In this document: positions 9,059 to 17,822 of the stretch, piece after piece | How the letters are laid out: each line of letters starts with the position of its first letter | Position numbering within the stretch: position 1 is the stretch's first letter | DNA from: Roseomonas sp. | Lineage (GTDB): Bacteria > Pseudomonadota > Alphaproteobacteria > Acetobacterales > Acetobacteraceae | Direction of reading: 5' to 3' | Assembly (NCBI GenBank): GCA_031180725.1 | Contig: JAPSLO010000008.1 | Location: 191,471 to 255,470 of the forward strand | Length of the DNA: 64,000 bases | Made by a program: the position numbers and the translations under genes | Notes under the pieces: generated by a model | Told to the model about the DNA's origin: nothing | Database searches by the model: none | What the model saw: only the letters and a program-made list of their open reading frames with translations

Positions 9059-9946
9059 CCCCGGCAGGCGGGCAACGAAGCGGCGCAGCCAGGGCACGAA
9101 ATGCTGCATCACCGTCGAACGCGGCGCGGCGCGGGCGCGGATCATGAGCGTCCTCACCTCGATCGTCGGGCGCAGCGGGCGGGCGACCAGGCCGGGGATG
9201 GGCAGGCTGTGCAGCAGGAAGGGCTCAACCAGCGCCACGCCGGCCCGGTGATAGGCAAGCGCCATGCCGGTGAGGGAAAGGCTGACCTGCGCGCTGATGC
9301 GCGGCATCACCCCGGCATCGGACAGCGCGCGATCGACATGGGCCCGCAGCAGCGCCTGCGGAAGGTAGGTGATCACCGCATGGCCCTCCAACTCATGCAT
9401 CGCGACCTCCGCCTGGGCGGCCAGCGGGTGGTCATCCCGCATCACGCAGGCGACGCCGGAGCGTAGCAGCACCTCGCTCTCGATCTCCGGATGGGCGATG
9501 GGCTCGAAGACCACGCCGAGTTCCACCTCGCGGCTGACCACGCGATCCAGCACGCCGGGCGAGGTGAGGGATTGCAGCACCACGCGCATGGAGGGGCGTT
9601 CCGCCAGGAAATAGGCCACGGCCTCCGCCAGGAACCCATTGGCGATCGGGAAGGCGCCGGCGACAGACAATGTGCCGAGCCTGCCGCCCTTCAGATCCTG
9701 CAACTGGCGTCCCACCGCGTCCAGGCGGCTGAAGATCGCCTCGATATCGGGCAGGATGGCCTCGGCTTCCGGCGTGGGGTGCAGCCGGCCGCCGACGCGG
9801 CGGAACAGCGGGATGCGGAGCTGCGCCTCGCAATGCTTCAGCACCGCGCTGACCGAGGGCTGGGTCACGCCCAGCATCCGCGCGGCGCCGGTCACCGTGC
9901 CGGTGCGCATCACCGCGTGGAACACCTCGAGCTGGCGCAGATTCAT
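9053..9946 (-). CDS. LysR-family regulator of the catabolic island
   Basis: A 297-residue LysR-type transcription factor. The winged helix-turn-helix spans about residues 3-62 (FHAVMRTGTVTGAARMLGV, then TQPSVSAVLKHCE), followed by the periplasmic-binding-like effector domain. The ATG at 9946 has an excellent GGGAGGAGG Shine-Dalgarno; the much longer open frame upstream is not coding. It lies between two operons that it probably controls: the leftward one starting at 8966 and the rightward one at 10057. Boxes of the same sequence precede both and one also covers its own promoter, so autoregulation is likely. The inducer is unknown. Confidence 0.9.
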   Translation of the reverse strand: MNLRQLEVFHAVMRTGTVTGAARMLGVTQPSVSAVLKHCEAQLRIPLFRRVGGRLHPTPEAEAILPDIEAIFSRLDAVGRQLQDLKGGRLGTLSVAGAFPIANGFLAEAVAYFLAERPSMRVVLQSLTSPGVLDRVVSREVELGVVFEPIAHPEIESEVLLRSGVACVMRDDHPLAAQAEVAMHELEGHAVITYLPQALLRAHVDRALSDAGVMPRISAQVSLSLTGMALAYHRAGVALVEPFLLHSLPIPGLVARPLRPTIEVRTLMIRARAAPRSTVMQHFVPWLRRFVARLPGP

Positions 9947-9970
9947 GGGCGCCTCCTCCCTTTCGGCACA

Positions 9971-9989
9971 GCATAGATGCGCTTTATGG
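9971..9989. promoter_or_regulatory. LysR-type operator box 2 (lysR / amidohydrolase divergent promoter)
   Basis: CATA-N9-TATG inverted repeat with T-N11-A core, 25 bases upstream of the lysR start and 68 bases upstream of the amidohydrolase start. The 18-base stretch 9972-9989 is the same as box 1 except for two central bases (TT instead of CC). The position fits autoregulation of lysR and activation of the divergent operon. Confidence 0.75.
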
Positions 9990-10056
9990 GATCGGGCAGC
10001 CTGCGGGGCTGGACCGGTGGCTCGGGGGCGGGAAGGATGGCGGTGGAGGAAACCGC

Positions 10057-10962
10057 ATGACCACCACCCCGGTGCTGGGCGTGGCCCATTCGGCGCCGGG
10101 CTTCGCCATGCCGCGCGGAGCCTGCGACTGCCACACCCATGTCTTCGGCGACCCCGCCGCCTTTCCTTTCGACCCGGCCCGACTCTACACGCCCGGCGAA
10201 GCGCCGGTGGCGGCGCTGCTGGCGCATCAGGCGGCGCTGGGCCTGGAACGCGTGGTGGTGGTGCAGCCCAGCCCCTATGGCATCGACAATGCCTGCACCC
10301 TGGCGGCACTGCGGGCCCTGGGCCCGGCGCGGGCGCGCGGCGTGGCAGTGATCGGCCCGGACATAACGGATGCCGAGTTGGCGGAGATGCAGGCCGCCGG
10401 CGTGCGCGGCGTGCGGGTGAACCTGGAGACAGCCGGCGAAGCCGACCCGGAGCGCGCCGCCGCGGCGCTTTTCGCCGCGGCGCGTCGCGTGGCGCCACTC
10501 GGCTGGCATGTGCAGCTCTATGCGCGGCTGTCACTGATCGCGGCCCTGGAACGGATCCTGTTGGACTTCCCGGTGCCGCTGGTCATCGACCATTACGGGC
10601 GGGTGCGGGCCGAGGCGGGTCCCGGCCAGCCCGGCTTCGCGGCGCTCTGCGCGCTGCTGCGACAGGGCCCGGCCTATGTGAAGCTGTCCGCGCCGCACCG
10701 CATCTCCAGTCGCCCGGACCAGGCCGATGTCGGCTCCATCCTGCAAGCCCTGGCCGGGGCGAATCCGGACCGGCTGCTGTGGGGCAGCGACTGGCCGCAT
10801 CCGGGCGGACGGCCCGGTGTGCCGCGCCGGCCGGAGGTGATGGAGCCCTTCAACCCGGTGGATGACGGCGCCGCCCTGGCGCGGCTGGCCGGCTGGGCCG
10901 GCGATGCCGCGCTGCTGCGCCGCATCCTGGTGGACAACCCTGTCCGTCTCTATGGCTTCTGA
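10057..10962 (+). CDS. amidohydrolase, 2-pyrone-4,6-dicarboxylate hydrolase-like
   Basis: A 301-residue TIM-barrel metal-dependent hydrolase of the amidohydrolase_2 group that includes LigI and similar lactonases. The metal-binding motif DCHTHVF is at residues 24-30, a conserved VIDHYGR at mid-protein, and LLWGSDWPHP near residue 245 supplies the catalytic Asp. No signal peptide is present, so it acts in the cytoplasm. It is the first gene of the rightward operon, with GGTGGAGG before the ATG and a LysR box further upstream. With an HpcH aldolase in the other arm, a lactone or pyrone dicarboxylate is an attractive but unproven substrate. Confidence 0.82.
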   Translation: MTTTPVLGVAHSAPGFAMPRGACDCHTHVFGDPAAFPFDPARLYTPGEAPVAALLAHQAALGLERVVVVQPSPYGIDNACTLAALRALGPARARGVAVIGPDITDAELAEMQAAGVRGVRVNLETAGEADPERAAAALFAAARRVAPLGWHVQLYARLSLIAALERILLDFPVPLVIDHYGRVRAEAGPGQPGFAALCALLRQGPAYVKLSAPHRISSRPDQADVGSILQALAGANPDRLLWGSDWPHPGGRPGVPRRPEVMEPFNPVDDGAALARLAGWAGDAALLRRILVDNPVRLYGF

Positions 10963-10976
10963 AGGAAGAAACGGCC

Positions 10977-11735
10977 ATGCGCGTCTCCACCGGCGGATGG
11001 GATATCGATGTCATGGTCAGCGGCTATCCCGGCAAGTCCACCGTCTATGGCGGGCTGGGCTGGTCCACCATGGTTCTGTTGCGCGGCCATGGCCGCGCGG
11101 TGGTGCTGGATGGCGGCGGCTACGGCCAGCGCAACACGCTGCACGCCTTCCTGAAGGAGCGCGGCCTGACGACGCTTGACGTCACCGACCTTCTGCTGAG
11201 CCACGCGCACAACGACCATTGCGTGAACTGGCCGATGTTCCGCCATGCACGCATCTGGATCGGGCGCCTCGAACTCGGCTGGGCGCTGGGCGTGCCCTGG
11301 GGCGAGACGCCGGTGCCCGAGCATGTCGTCATGGCGCTGAGCACCTGGCCAACTCTGCGGCTGATGGAGGATGGCGAGACAGTGCTGCCCAACATCACGG
11401 CCCATCTCGCCCCCGGCCATACCCCCGGCCACCTGATCTTCGTCGTGCATGACGAGGAGCGCGACGTGATCCTGCTGCAGGACGCGGTGAAGAACCGCGC
11501 CGAGCTGATCAGCCGCGACACCGACATGACCTACGACCCAAAGGTCAGCGCCGCCACCATCGCCATGGTGTGGGAGATGGTCCGCAAGCGCCCCGGCAGC
11601 CTGCTGGTGCCTGGCCACGACCAGCCGCTGGTCGTGGAGAACGGCGTGCCCCGGGCCTTGGGCAAGCATACGGCCGGCATCCGCGCCTGGATGGGCGACG
11701 ACCTCACGACGGTCACGACTTTCCCACTGGCCTAG
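10977..11735 (+). CDS. metallo-beta-lactamase fold hydrolase
   Basis: A 252-residue MBL-fold protein. The zinc-binding signature is SHAHNDH with His76, His78, Asp80 and His81, followed by the third-site histidines in HLAPGHTPGHL and the C-terminal VPGHDQP. No signal peptide is visible. It follows the amidohydrolase by 14 bases and probably hydrolyses an ester, lactone or thioester intermediate of the same pathway. The family is broad, so no specific reaction is claimed. Confidence 0.83.
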   Translation: MRVSTGGWDIDVMVSGYPGKSTVYGGLGWSTMVLLRGHGRAVVLDGGGYGQRNTLHAFLKERGLTTLDVTDLLLSHAHNDHCVNWPMFRHARIWIGRLELGWALGVPWGETPVPEHVVMALSTWPTLRLMEDGETVLPNITAHLAPGHTPGHLIFVVHDEERDVILLQDAVKNRAELISRDTDMTYDPKVSAATIAMVWEMVRKRPGSLLVPGHDQPLVVENGVPRALGKHTAGIRAWMGDDLTTVTTFPLA

Positions 11736-11796
11736 GCGCGATGGGCACGGCCAACATCCGGGCCGACATTCAACAAGACACGAAAGGGAGGATACG

Positions 11797-12765
11797 ATGC
11801 TCAGGAGGGAACTGCTTCTCGGCACGGCCGGCTTCGCCGCCATGGCCGGAGCCACGCGCGCCCAGGATGCGGCCTGGCCGGTGCGCCAGGCGCGCATCAT
11901 CATTCCCTTCGCCGCCGGCGGCCCGCAGGACATCCCCTGCCGCATCATCGCGGACCGGCTGAGCCAGCGTCTGGGCGCCACCTTCGTGGTGGAGAACCGC
12001 GCCGGCGCAGGCGGCGGCATCGGCGCGCAGGCGGTGGCGCGATCGGCGCCGGATGGCGGAACGCTGCTCTTCATCTCCGCATCCATTTCCATCCTGCCAA
12101 CCCTGCAGCCGACACTGAACTTCGACCCCGTGCGCGACCTGGAGCCGCTGAGCATCGTCTGCGACCTGCCCGCCGGGCTGCTGGTGCGCGCTGACAGCCG
12201 ATTCCAGAAGGTCGAGGATCTGATCGCCTTCGCCCGCGCCAATCCGGGCAAGCTGACCTACGGCACGGGTGGAGTGGGCTCGGCCAACCACCTCACCACC
12301 GCGCTTTTCGCCTCCATGGCCGGCATCGAGCTGACGCATGTGCCCTATCGCGGCGTGGCGCCGGCGATGAATGCGATCATCGCCGGCGAGATCGACCTGG
12401 TCTTCGGCAGCTCCATCGAGGTGCTGCCGCATCACCAGCAGGGCCGCGCGCGGCTGCTGGGCGTGACGACAGAGCAGCGGCTGCCGGTGGTGCCGGATGT
12501 CCCGGCGATCGGCGAGGTGGTGCGGGGCTATGCCGCGCCCAACTTCTTCTCGATGTATACGCCAAAGGGCTTCCCGCCCGCGCTGCGCGACCGGCTGGTG
12601 GCGGAACTTGCCGCATTGAAGGACGACCCGCAGCTGAAGGAGCGGATCGACGCCGCCGCCGGCATCATCCGCCTCGACGGGCCAGAGGCGCTCGCCGCCC
12701 GCCTCAAGGACGAGATCAACAAGTGGCGGAGCCTGATCGACTCCGCCAACATCAAGCCAGACTGA
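11797..12765 (+). CDS. Bug-family receptor of rightward operon
   Basis: A 322-residue periplasmic receptor with signal peptide MLRRELLLGTAGFAAMAG and the Bug loops IPFAAGGPQD and HVPYRGVA. The start has a strong AGGGAGGA site. It follows the MBL hydrolase by 61 bases and precedes the class II aldolase by 8 bases. This is the third Bug receptor within 9 kb of the same LysR gene, and it probably delivers the substrate or co-inducer of the pathway. No TctAB pair is nearby. Confidence 0.88.
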   Translation: MLRRELLLGTAGFAAMAGATRAQDAAWPVRQARIIIPFAAGGPQDIPCRIIADRLSQRLGATFVVENRAGAGGGIGAQAVARSAPDGGTLLFISASISILPTLQPTLNFDPVRDLEPLSIVCDLPAGLLVRADSRFQKVEDLIAFARANPGKLTYGTGGVGSANHLTTALFASMAGIELTHVPYRGVAPAMNAIIAGEIDLVFGSSIEVLPHHQQGRARLLGVTTEQRLPVVPDVPAIGEVVRGYAAPNFFSMYTPKGFPPALRDRLVAELAALKDDPQLKERIDAAAGIIRLDGPEALAARLKDEINKWRSLIDSANIKPD

Positions 12766-12773
12766 GGAGAGCC

Positions 12774-13553
12774 ATGACCGTTACCTCAAGACTCGATATC
12801 GCCCCCATCCAGGGCTCGGTCAGCGAGGCCGAGTGGAATGCGCGCGTGGATCTCGCGGCCTGCTACCGGCTGTGCGATCGCTACGGCATGTCCGACATGA
12901 TCTACACCCACATCACTGCGCGGGTGCCGGGTACGACGGACCAATTCCTGATCAACCCGAACGGCATGCTGTTCAGCGAGATCACCGCTTCCTCGCTGCT
13001 GAAGGTCTCGATCGACGGCACGGTGCTGTACCGGCCGGAGACTCCCTACGGCCTGCATCCGGCGGGCTTCACCATCCACAGCGCAATCTACCGCGCGCGG
13101 CCGGATGCGGCGGCGATCATGCACACCCACACGGTCGCCGGTATGGCGGTCAGCGCGCTGAAATGCGGGTTGCTGCCGCTGACGCAGACAGCCACCCGCT
13201 TCTATGGCCGCATCGCCTATCACGACTTCCGCGGCCCGGAGCGCGACCCTTCGGAGCGCGACCTGCTGGCGCGCAGCATTGGCGATCGCAACTACTGCAT
13301 CCTGCGCAATCACGGCCTGCTGACCATCGGCGAGAGCGTGCCGGAAGCCTTCATCGCCATGTGGGGCATGGAACGCGCCTGCCAGGCGCAGCTTCAAGCC
13401 ATGGCCTGCAACACGCCGCTGGAAATTCCGAGCGACGAGGTGGTGGCGAAGTCCTGCGGCATGTACGAGAACAATTCGCGCCGCTACGGCCTGCTGGAAT
13501 GGCCGGGCCTGCTGCGCCAGCTCGACCGGACGGATCCGGACTTCCGGAACTGA
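12774..13553 (+). CDS. class II aldolase/adducin-family protein
   Basis: A 259-residue member of the class II aldolase/adducin family, which includes L-fuculose-phosphate aldolase and several decarboxylases. Zinc ligands are His117 and His119 in IMHTHTVAG and His180 in LRNHGLL. The start at 12774 is preceded by GAGGAGA. It closes the rightward operon. The family is broad; a retro-aldol cleavage or decarboxylation of the pathway intermediate is inferred from context, not shown. Confidence 0.85.
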   Translation: MTVTSRLDIAPIQGSVSEAEWNARVDLAACYRLCDRYGMSDMIYTHITARVPGTTDQFLINPNGMLFSEITASSLLKVSIDGTVLYRPETPYGLHPAGFTIHSAIYRARPDAAAIMHTHTVAGMAVSALKCGLLPLTQTATRFYGRIAYHDFRGPERDPSERDLLARSIGDRNYCILRNHGLLTIGESVPEAFIAMWGMERACQAQLQAMACNTPLEIPSDEVVAKSCGMYENNSRRYGLLEWPGLLRQLDRTDPDFRN

Positions 13554-13570
13554 GCAGGTAACGCCGCGCG

Positions 13571-14482
13571 TCAGGCGCCGGGATAGGGTCCCAGCGCCTG
13601 CGCGTAGCGACGCGCGCATTCCAGGCCGAAGGGCGTCGGCGCCAGGGCGGGCGCGCGTTCCACCACCTCGCCCAGCCCCATGCGCCAGGCGGTCACGCGC
13701 TTGCCGTAGCAGAGGAACATCGCCACCCCCTGCATGGCGAAGGCGATCAGCGGCAGGATGCGACGATACTCGGCCTCCGCGGCCTCCACATCGCCCGCCT
13801 TCATCAGGTCGTAGATGCGCGCCTGAACATCGGCGCATTCGGGGGCAGGGATCATGCCGGCGCAACCGGCGCGCAGACAGTCCGGCAGTTCCAACCCGGC
13901 GCGCCCGTTGAACACCGTCAGCCGCCCTCCCGCCGCTTCCACCAGGCGCTGCACATCCACCGCGCTGTCCTCGGCCTTCACCAGCGTGACATTCGGGTGG
14001 CGCTGCGCCAGCGCGACCACGCCAGCGGAAGACAGGCCGACGCCGATATAGGCGGCGGCATTCTGGATCCCGAGCGGGATGGCGCTGCGCCGCGCCACCA
14101 TCTCTGCCACCTGGCCATACCATGCGACATATTCGGCCTCCGGCAGGCCGCGCACCGGCGGCGGCTGCAGGATGCACCAACTCGCGCCCAGGGCTTCGGC
14201 ATCCAGCACGAATCGCGCGGCATCCTCTGCCGTCGCCTCGGCCACGGTGACGGCGAGCGGGACGCGGCCGGCGATCTCCTCCGCGCTCCAGCGCACGACG
14301 TCGCGCTTCTCCGCAGGGCTGAGCTTGTTCACCTCCGTCGCCAGGCCAAGCACCGCGAGCCCATGAGCGCCGCCGGCCAGGCAGAGCCGCACCTGCCGGC
14401 GCATGGCGGCCTCATCCAGCCGCCCATCCGCGCCAAAGAAGGCGTAGAGAATGGGATAGATGCCGTGGAAGGGCCTGGGCAT
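13571..14482 (-). CDS. dihydrodipicolinate synthase family aldolase
   Basis: A 303-residue TIM-barrel Schiff-base aldolase of the DapA/NanA/KDG-aldolase superfamily. The Schiff-base lysine is in VTLVKAEDSAVD and the substrate-site segment is GLATEVNKLSPAEK. It lacks the typical DapA YNxP signature, having QNAAAYIG instead, so lysine synthesis is unlikely. It starts at the stop of gluconokinase (TGATG overlap) and follows gnd, so a role in aldonic or 2-keto-3-deoxy sugar acid breakdown is likely. Confidence 0.83.
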   Translation of the reverse strand: MPRPFHGIYPILYAFFGADGRLDEAAMRRQVRLCLAGGAHGLAVLGLATEVNKLSPAEKRDVVRWSAEEIAGRVPLAVTVAEATAEDAARFVLDAEALGASWCILQPPPVRGLPEAEYVAWYGQVAEMVARRSAIPLGIQNAAAYIGVGLSSAGVVALAQRHPNVTLVKAEDSAVDVQRLVEAAGGRLTVFNGRAGLELPDCLRAGCAGMIPAPECADVQARIYDLMKAGDVEAAEAEYRRILPLIAFAMQGVAMFLCYGKRVTAWRMGLGEVVERAPALAPTPFGLECARRYAQALGPYPGA

Positions 14483-14985
14483 CAGGCGGGCCTCCGCAGC
14501 GCGCCGATGGCGGCTTCGGCCAGCGCCTCTGGCGTGGCGGTGACTTCCAGGGCGATGACGCCTTCCTCAGGGGCCGGCGCCTCCAGCGTGGCGAACTGGC
14601 TGGAGATCAGGCTGGCGGGCATGAAATGGCCCTGGCGGGCCGCCTGGCGGGAAGCGACCAGCGACACCTCGCCATACAGGAAGATGAAGCGCAGATCCGG
14701 CGCAGCGGCGCGCAGCCGGTCGCGATAGGCGCGCTTCAGCGCGGAGCAGGTCACGACGCAGCCACGCCCGCGATGCGCCGCCAGATGCGCGCCAATGGCG
14801 TCCAGCCAGGGCCAGCGATCCTCGTCCGTCAGTGGCTGGCCGCTGCTCATCTTCGCGATATTGGCGGGCGGGTGGAAGTCATCGGCATCGCGGAACGGCA
14901 GGTTGAGCTGCCGCGCGATCAGCGTGCCGACTGTGCTCTTGCCGGCGCCGGTCACGCCCATCAGGACGATCAGCGGCGCGCTCAT
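14482..14985 (-). CDS. gntK: gluconokinase
   Basis: It phosphorylates D-gluconate to 6-phosphogluconate with ATP in the cytoplasm. The 167-residue product has the P-loop GVTGAGKST at residues 10-18, the DADDFHPPANIAKM substrate block, PLTDEDRWPWL and CSALKRAYRDRLR, all diagnostic of GntK. The start overlaps the gnd stop (ATGA) and the stop overlaps the aldolase start (TGATG). Together with gnd this makes a short route from gluconate to ribulose-5-phosphate. Confidence 0.92.
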   Translation of the reverse strand: MSAPLIVLMGVTGAGKSTVGTLIARQLNLPFRDADDFHPPANIAKMSSGQPLTDEDRWPWLDAIGAHLAAHRGRGCVVTCSALKRAYRDRLRAAAPDLRFIFLYGEVSLVASRQAARQGHFMPASLISSQFATLEAPAPEEGVIALEVTATPEALAEAAIGALRRPA

Positions 14986-15959
14986 TTGGGCTCCAGATGC
15001 CCGCCGAAGGCGTTGCGCATCGCGCTCAGCGCGCGGTCGGCGAAGGGGCCGGACTGGCGGGAGCGGAAGCGCGCATAGAGCGCGGCGGAAAGCACCGGGG
15101 CGGGCACCGCGCTATCGATGGCCGCCTGCACCGCCCAGCGCCCTTCCCCGGAATCGCCAACCCGGCCGGAATAGCCGGACAATTCGCCATCCGCGGCCAG
15201 CGCCTGCGCGGTGAGGTCGAGCAGCCAGGAGGCCACAACCGAACCCCGGCGCCAGGCTTCGGTGATGTCCGGCACATTCAGTGGCAAGCGGTGGTCTTCC
15301 GGCAGGCGGTCGCTGTCGGCCTGCTCCAGCAGCTCCAGGCCCTCCGCCATGGCCTGCATCATCCCGTATTCGATGGCGTTGTGGACCATCTTCACGAAAT
15401 GGCCGGCGCCGTTCGGACCGCAGTGGATATAGCCCTGCGGCGGGCGTGGATCGGCCGAAGCGGAACGGCCAGGGGTGGGCGGCGCGGCGCCCTCGCCCGG
15501 CGCGAGGGCGCGGAAGATGGGGTCCAGCCGCACCACGGGCGCCTCCGGCCCGCCGATCATCAGGCAGTAGCCGCGCTTCAATCCCCAGACGCCGCCGGAC
15601 GTTCCGATGTCCAGGAAGTCGATGCCCTTGGCGCGCAGCAACCCGGCGCGGCGGATCGCGTCCTTCCACATGCCGTTGCCGCCGTCGATGGCGACATCGC
15701 CTGGGGAGAGCAGATCGGCGAGCTCGGCCAGCGCGCCTTCCGTAGCCTCGCCCGCCGGCAGCATCACCCAGACAGCGCGGGGCGCGGGCAGGCGGCGGAC
15801 CAGGTCGGCGAGGCCGGTTGCGGGCTCGGCGCCTTCCGCGGCCAGGGCGGATACCGCCGCGGGATCACTGTCATAGACCACCGCGCCGATGCCGGCAGCG
15901 GCCAGGCGCCGCACCAGATTGCCGCCCATACGGCCCAATCCAACCATGCCAAGACGCAT
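14982..15959 (-). CDS. gnd: 6-phosphogluconate dehydrogenase (decarboxylating), short form
   Basis: It oxidises and decarboxylates 6-phosphogluconate to ribulose-5-phosphate. The 325-residue product is the short, probably NAD-preferring type rather than the 470-residue type. The cofactor site is MVGLGRMGGNLVRRL at the N-terminus; IDGGNGMWKD near residue 91 and HCGPNGAGHFVKMVHNAIEY near residue 179 are the catalytic blocks. The Pro/Gly-rich stretch around 154-176 appears normal for this short group. ATG 15959 is supported by GGGAGGG. First gene of gnd-gntK-aldolase. Confidence 0.9.
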   Translation of the reverse strand: MRLGMVGLGRMGGNLVRRLAAAGIGAVVYDSDPAAVSALAAEGAEPATGLADLVRRLPAPRAVWVMLPAGEATEGALAELADLLSPGDVAIDGGNGMWKDAIRRAGLLRAKGIDFLDIGTSGGVWGLKRGYCLMIGGPEAPVVRLDPIFRALAPGEGAAPPTPGRSASADPRPPQGYIHCGPNGAGHFVKMVHNAIEYGMMQAMAEGLELLEQADSDRLPEDHRLPLNVPDITEAWRRGSVVASWLLDLTAQALAADGELSGYSGRVGDSGEGRWAVQAAIDSAVPAPVLSAALYARFRSRQSGPFADRALSAMRNAFGGHLEPK

Positions 15960-16001
15960 CGGCGGCCCTCCCTCAGGCGCCAATCTGCGTCGCGCGGGGC
16001 G

Positions 16002-16913
16002 TCAGGACAAGGCGGCGTCCGGGCGCTTCGGGGTGACCGGGATCTTCAGGTAGTGCACGCCGTTCGCCTCGGCCTTGGGGAAGCGGCCGGCGCGGATGTT
16101 CACCTGGATCGAAGGCAGCAACAGCGCGGGTGCGGAAAGCTGCGCATCACGCGTCGTACGGAAGGCGACGAATTCCTCCTCGGTCTTCCCGTCCCGCACA
16201 TGCGGGTTCAGCGCGCGCTGCTGCCCCACGGTGCTTTCCCAGGCGAACTGGTCACGGCCTGGCGCCTTGTAGTCGTGGCACATCCACAGCCGCGTCTCCG
16301 GTGGCAGGGACAGCAGTCGGCGGATGGAGCGGTACAGCGTGCGCGCGTCCCCGCCCGGGAAATCGGCGCGCGCCGTGCCGTAGTCATGCATGAAGATGGT
16401 GTCGCCGACGAAGACGTCGCCGGCGGCATCGGGCTGCGATTGCGGCGGCAGCACGTGATAGGCGGCGCAGGCCGGCGTATGGCCGGGCAGATGCATCACC
16501 TCCACATCCAGCGTGCCGATGCGGAAGCGTTCGCCATCGCGGAACAGGTGGTCGAAGTCGCCGCCTTCCGGTGCCAGGTCGTGCAGGCCGAAGACCGGGC
16601 GGAAGATGGTCTGCACACGCTTGACGCCTTCACCGATGCCGATCCGCGCACCGGTCTGTTGCTTGATCCAGGGCGCGGCGGTCAGGTGATCCGCATGGAC
16701 ATGGGTTTCCAGCACCCAATCCAGCGCAATGCCCTCGGCCCGCGCCGCCTCCAGCACCGTGGAGGCCGATTTCAGATCGGCCTCGCCGCTGCGGTTGTCC
16801 CAATCCAGCACCGGATCCACCACTGCGCCCCGCTTCGTGGCGGGATCCCAGACCAGATAGGTAACGGTGTTCGTCGCCTCGTCGAAGAAGGCGCGGATCG
16901 CGGGACCGCTCAT
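16002..16913 (-). CDS. ETHE1/Blh-like MBL-fold hydrolase
   Basis: A 303-residue MBL-fold protein of the glyoxalase II-like group related to persulfide dioxygenase and beta-lactamase hydrolase-like proteins. The metal motif THVHADHLTAA supplies His71, His73, Asp75 and His76, with HLPGHTPACAAYH and FVGDTIFMHDYG following. It is likely a cytoplasmic glutathione-persulfide or thioester-handling enzyme, but the exact reaction is uncertain. It lies 28 bases after the DUF2189 gene in the same direction as the xanthine dehydrogenase genes. Confidence 0.8.
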   Translation of the reverse strand: MSGPAIRAFFDEATNTVTYLVWDPATKRGAVVDPVLDWDNRSGEADLKSASTVLEAARAEGIALDWVLETHVHADHLTAAPWIKQQTGARIGIGEGVKRVQTIFRPVFGLHDLAPEGGDFDHLFRDGERFRIGTLDVEVMHLPGHTPACAAYHVLPPQSQPDAAGDVFVGDTIFMHDYGTARADFPGGDARTLYRSIRRLLSLPPETRLWMCHDYKAPGRDQFAWESTVGQQRALNPHVRDGKTEEEFVAFRTTRDAQLSAPALLLPSIQVNIRAGRFPKAEANGVHYLKIPVTPKRPDAALS

Positions 16914-16941
16914 GGCGCTGTTCTCCCCAGTGAGACAGGGA

Positions 16942-17727
16942 TCAGGCTACCACAAGCCGGTAGAGGTGCCATGTCGCATGGCCCAGCACCGGCAGCACCA
17001 CGGCCAGCCCAACGAAGAAGGGGATGGAGCCGAGCAGCAGCAGCACCGCGACGATCAGGCCCCAGCCCAGCATGGGCAGCGGGTTCACCATGAAGGCGCG
17101 CACCGAAGTGGCGATCGCCCGTCCCACCCCGCCACCGCGGTCGAGCAGCATGGGGAAGGACAGCGCCGTTAGCACCAGCACGAGCAGCGCGAAGCAGAAG
17201 CCCACGAGATTGCCGAGCCAGATCAGCCGCTGGCCTTCCGGCGTGCCGAACAGCGCCTCGCGCCACGGCATCTCCGCCGGCAGGCGGCCGACGGTGGCCG
17301 CATGGATCGCATCCGCCGCGGCCACCCAGGCAATGAGGATCGCCAGCAACAGCAGGCCCAGCGCGCAGATCGGGCCGATCGCCGGCGAGCGCAGGACGTC
17401 GAAGGCGTTCACCCAACTGACTGGTTGGCCCTTTTCGCGCCGACGGCTGATCTCATAGGTGCCGAGAGCCGCAACGGGCCCGACCAGCGCGAAGCCGGCG
17501 GCCAGCGGATAGACCAGGTGCATCACCTCCCGCCCCGCCGCCAGCGTCGCGGCGAAGAGGCCGATGATGGGATAGATCACGCTGAGGAAGACAAGTTGGG
17601 TCGGGATGGCCTGGAAATCCTGCCAGCCCCGCCGAAGCGCCAAGCCGAGTTCCGCGAAGCCGATGCGTTGCACCTCCGCCGGTTTGGCGGCGCTGGATGC
17701 GGTGCTGCTTGTCCATGTGCCGGACAT
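16942..17727 (-). CDS. DUF2189 integral membrane protein
   Basis: A 261-residue polytopic membrane protein. After a short Ser/Ala-rich cytoplasmic start come about six hydrophobic segments, including LVFLSVIYPIIGLFAATLA, AIGPICALGLLLLAILIAW and LVGFCFALLVLVLTALSFPM. The YEISRRREKGQPVSW loop is typical of DUF2189. The function of the family is unknown. ATG 17727 is preceded by GGAGGCG. It sits between xdhB and an MBL hydrolase, all on the minus strand, which may be an operon, although a 95-base gap separates it from xdhB. Confidence 0.82.
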   Translation of the reverse strand: MSGTWTSSTASSAAKPAEVQRIGFAELGLALRRGWQDFQAIPTQLVFLSVIYPIIGLFAATLAAGREVMHLVYPLAAGFALVGPVAALGTYEISRRREKGQPVSWVNAFDVLRSPAIGPICALGLLLLAILIAWVAAADAIHAATVGRLPAEMPWREALFGTPEGQRLIWLGNLVGFCFALLVLVLTALSFPMLLDRGGGVGRAIATSVRAFMVNPLPMLGWGLIVAVLLLLGSIPFFVGLAVVLPVLGHATWHLYRLVVA

Positions 17728-17822
17728 GCACGCCTCCTTCCTCTTCCGATGCGGGCGGCCTGCCGGTGGTGGCCGGCGGGCCCCCAGGGAAGGAGATTGC
17801 GCCCCGCCCGCGCGCCTGGCGC

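Noticed and set aside
15428-15498. Pro/Gly-rich insertion in Gnd as a sign of fusion or frameshift
   Set aside because: The frame is intact and a similar loop seems normal in the short 6-phosphogluconate dehydrogenase group.
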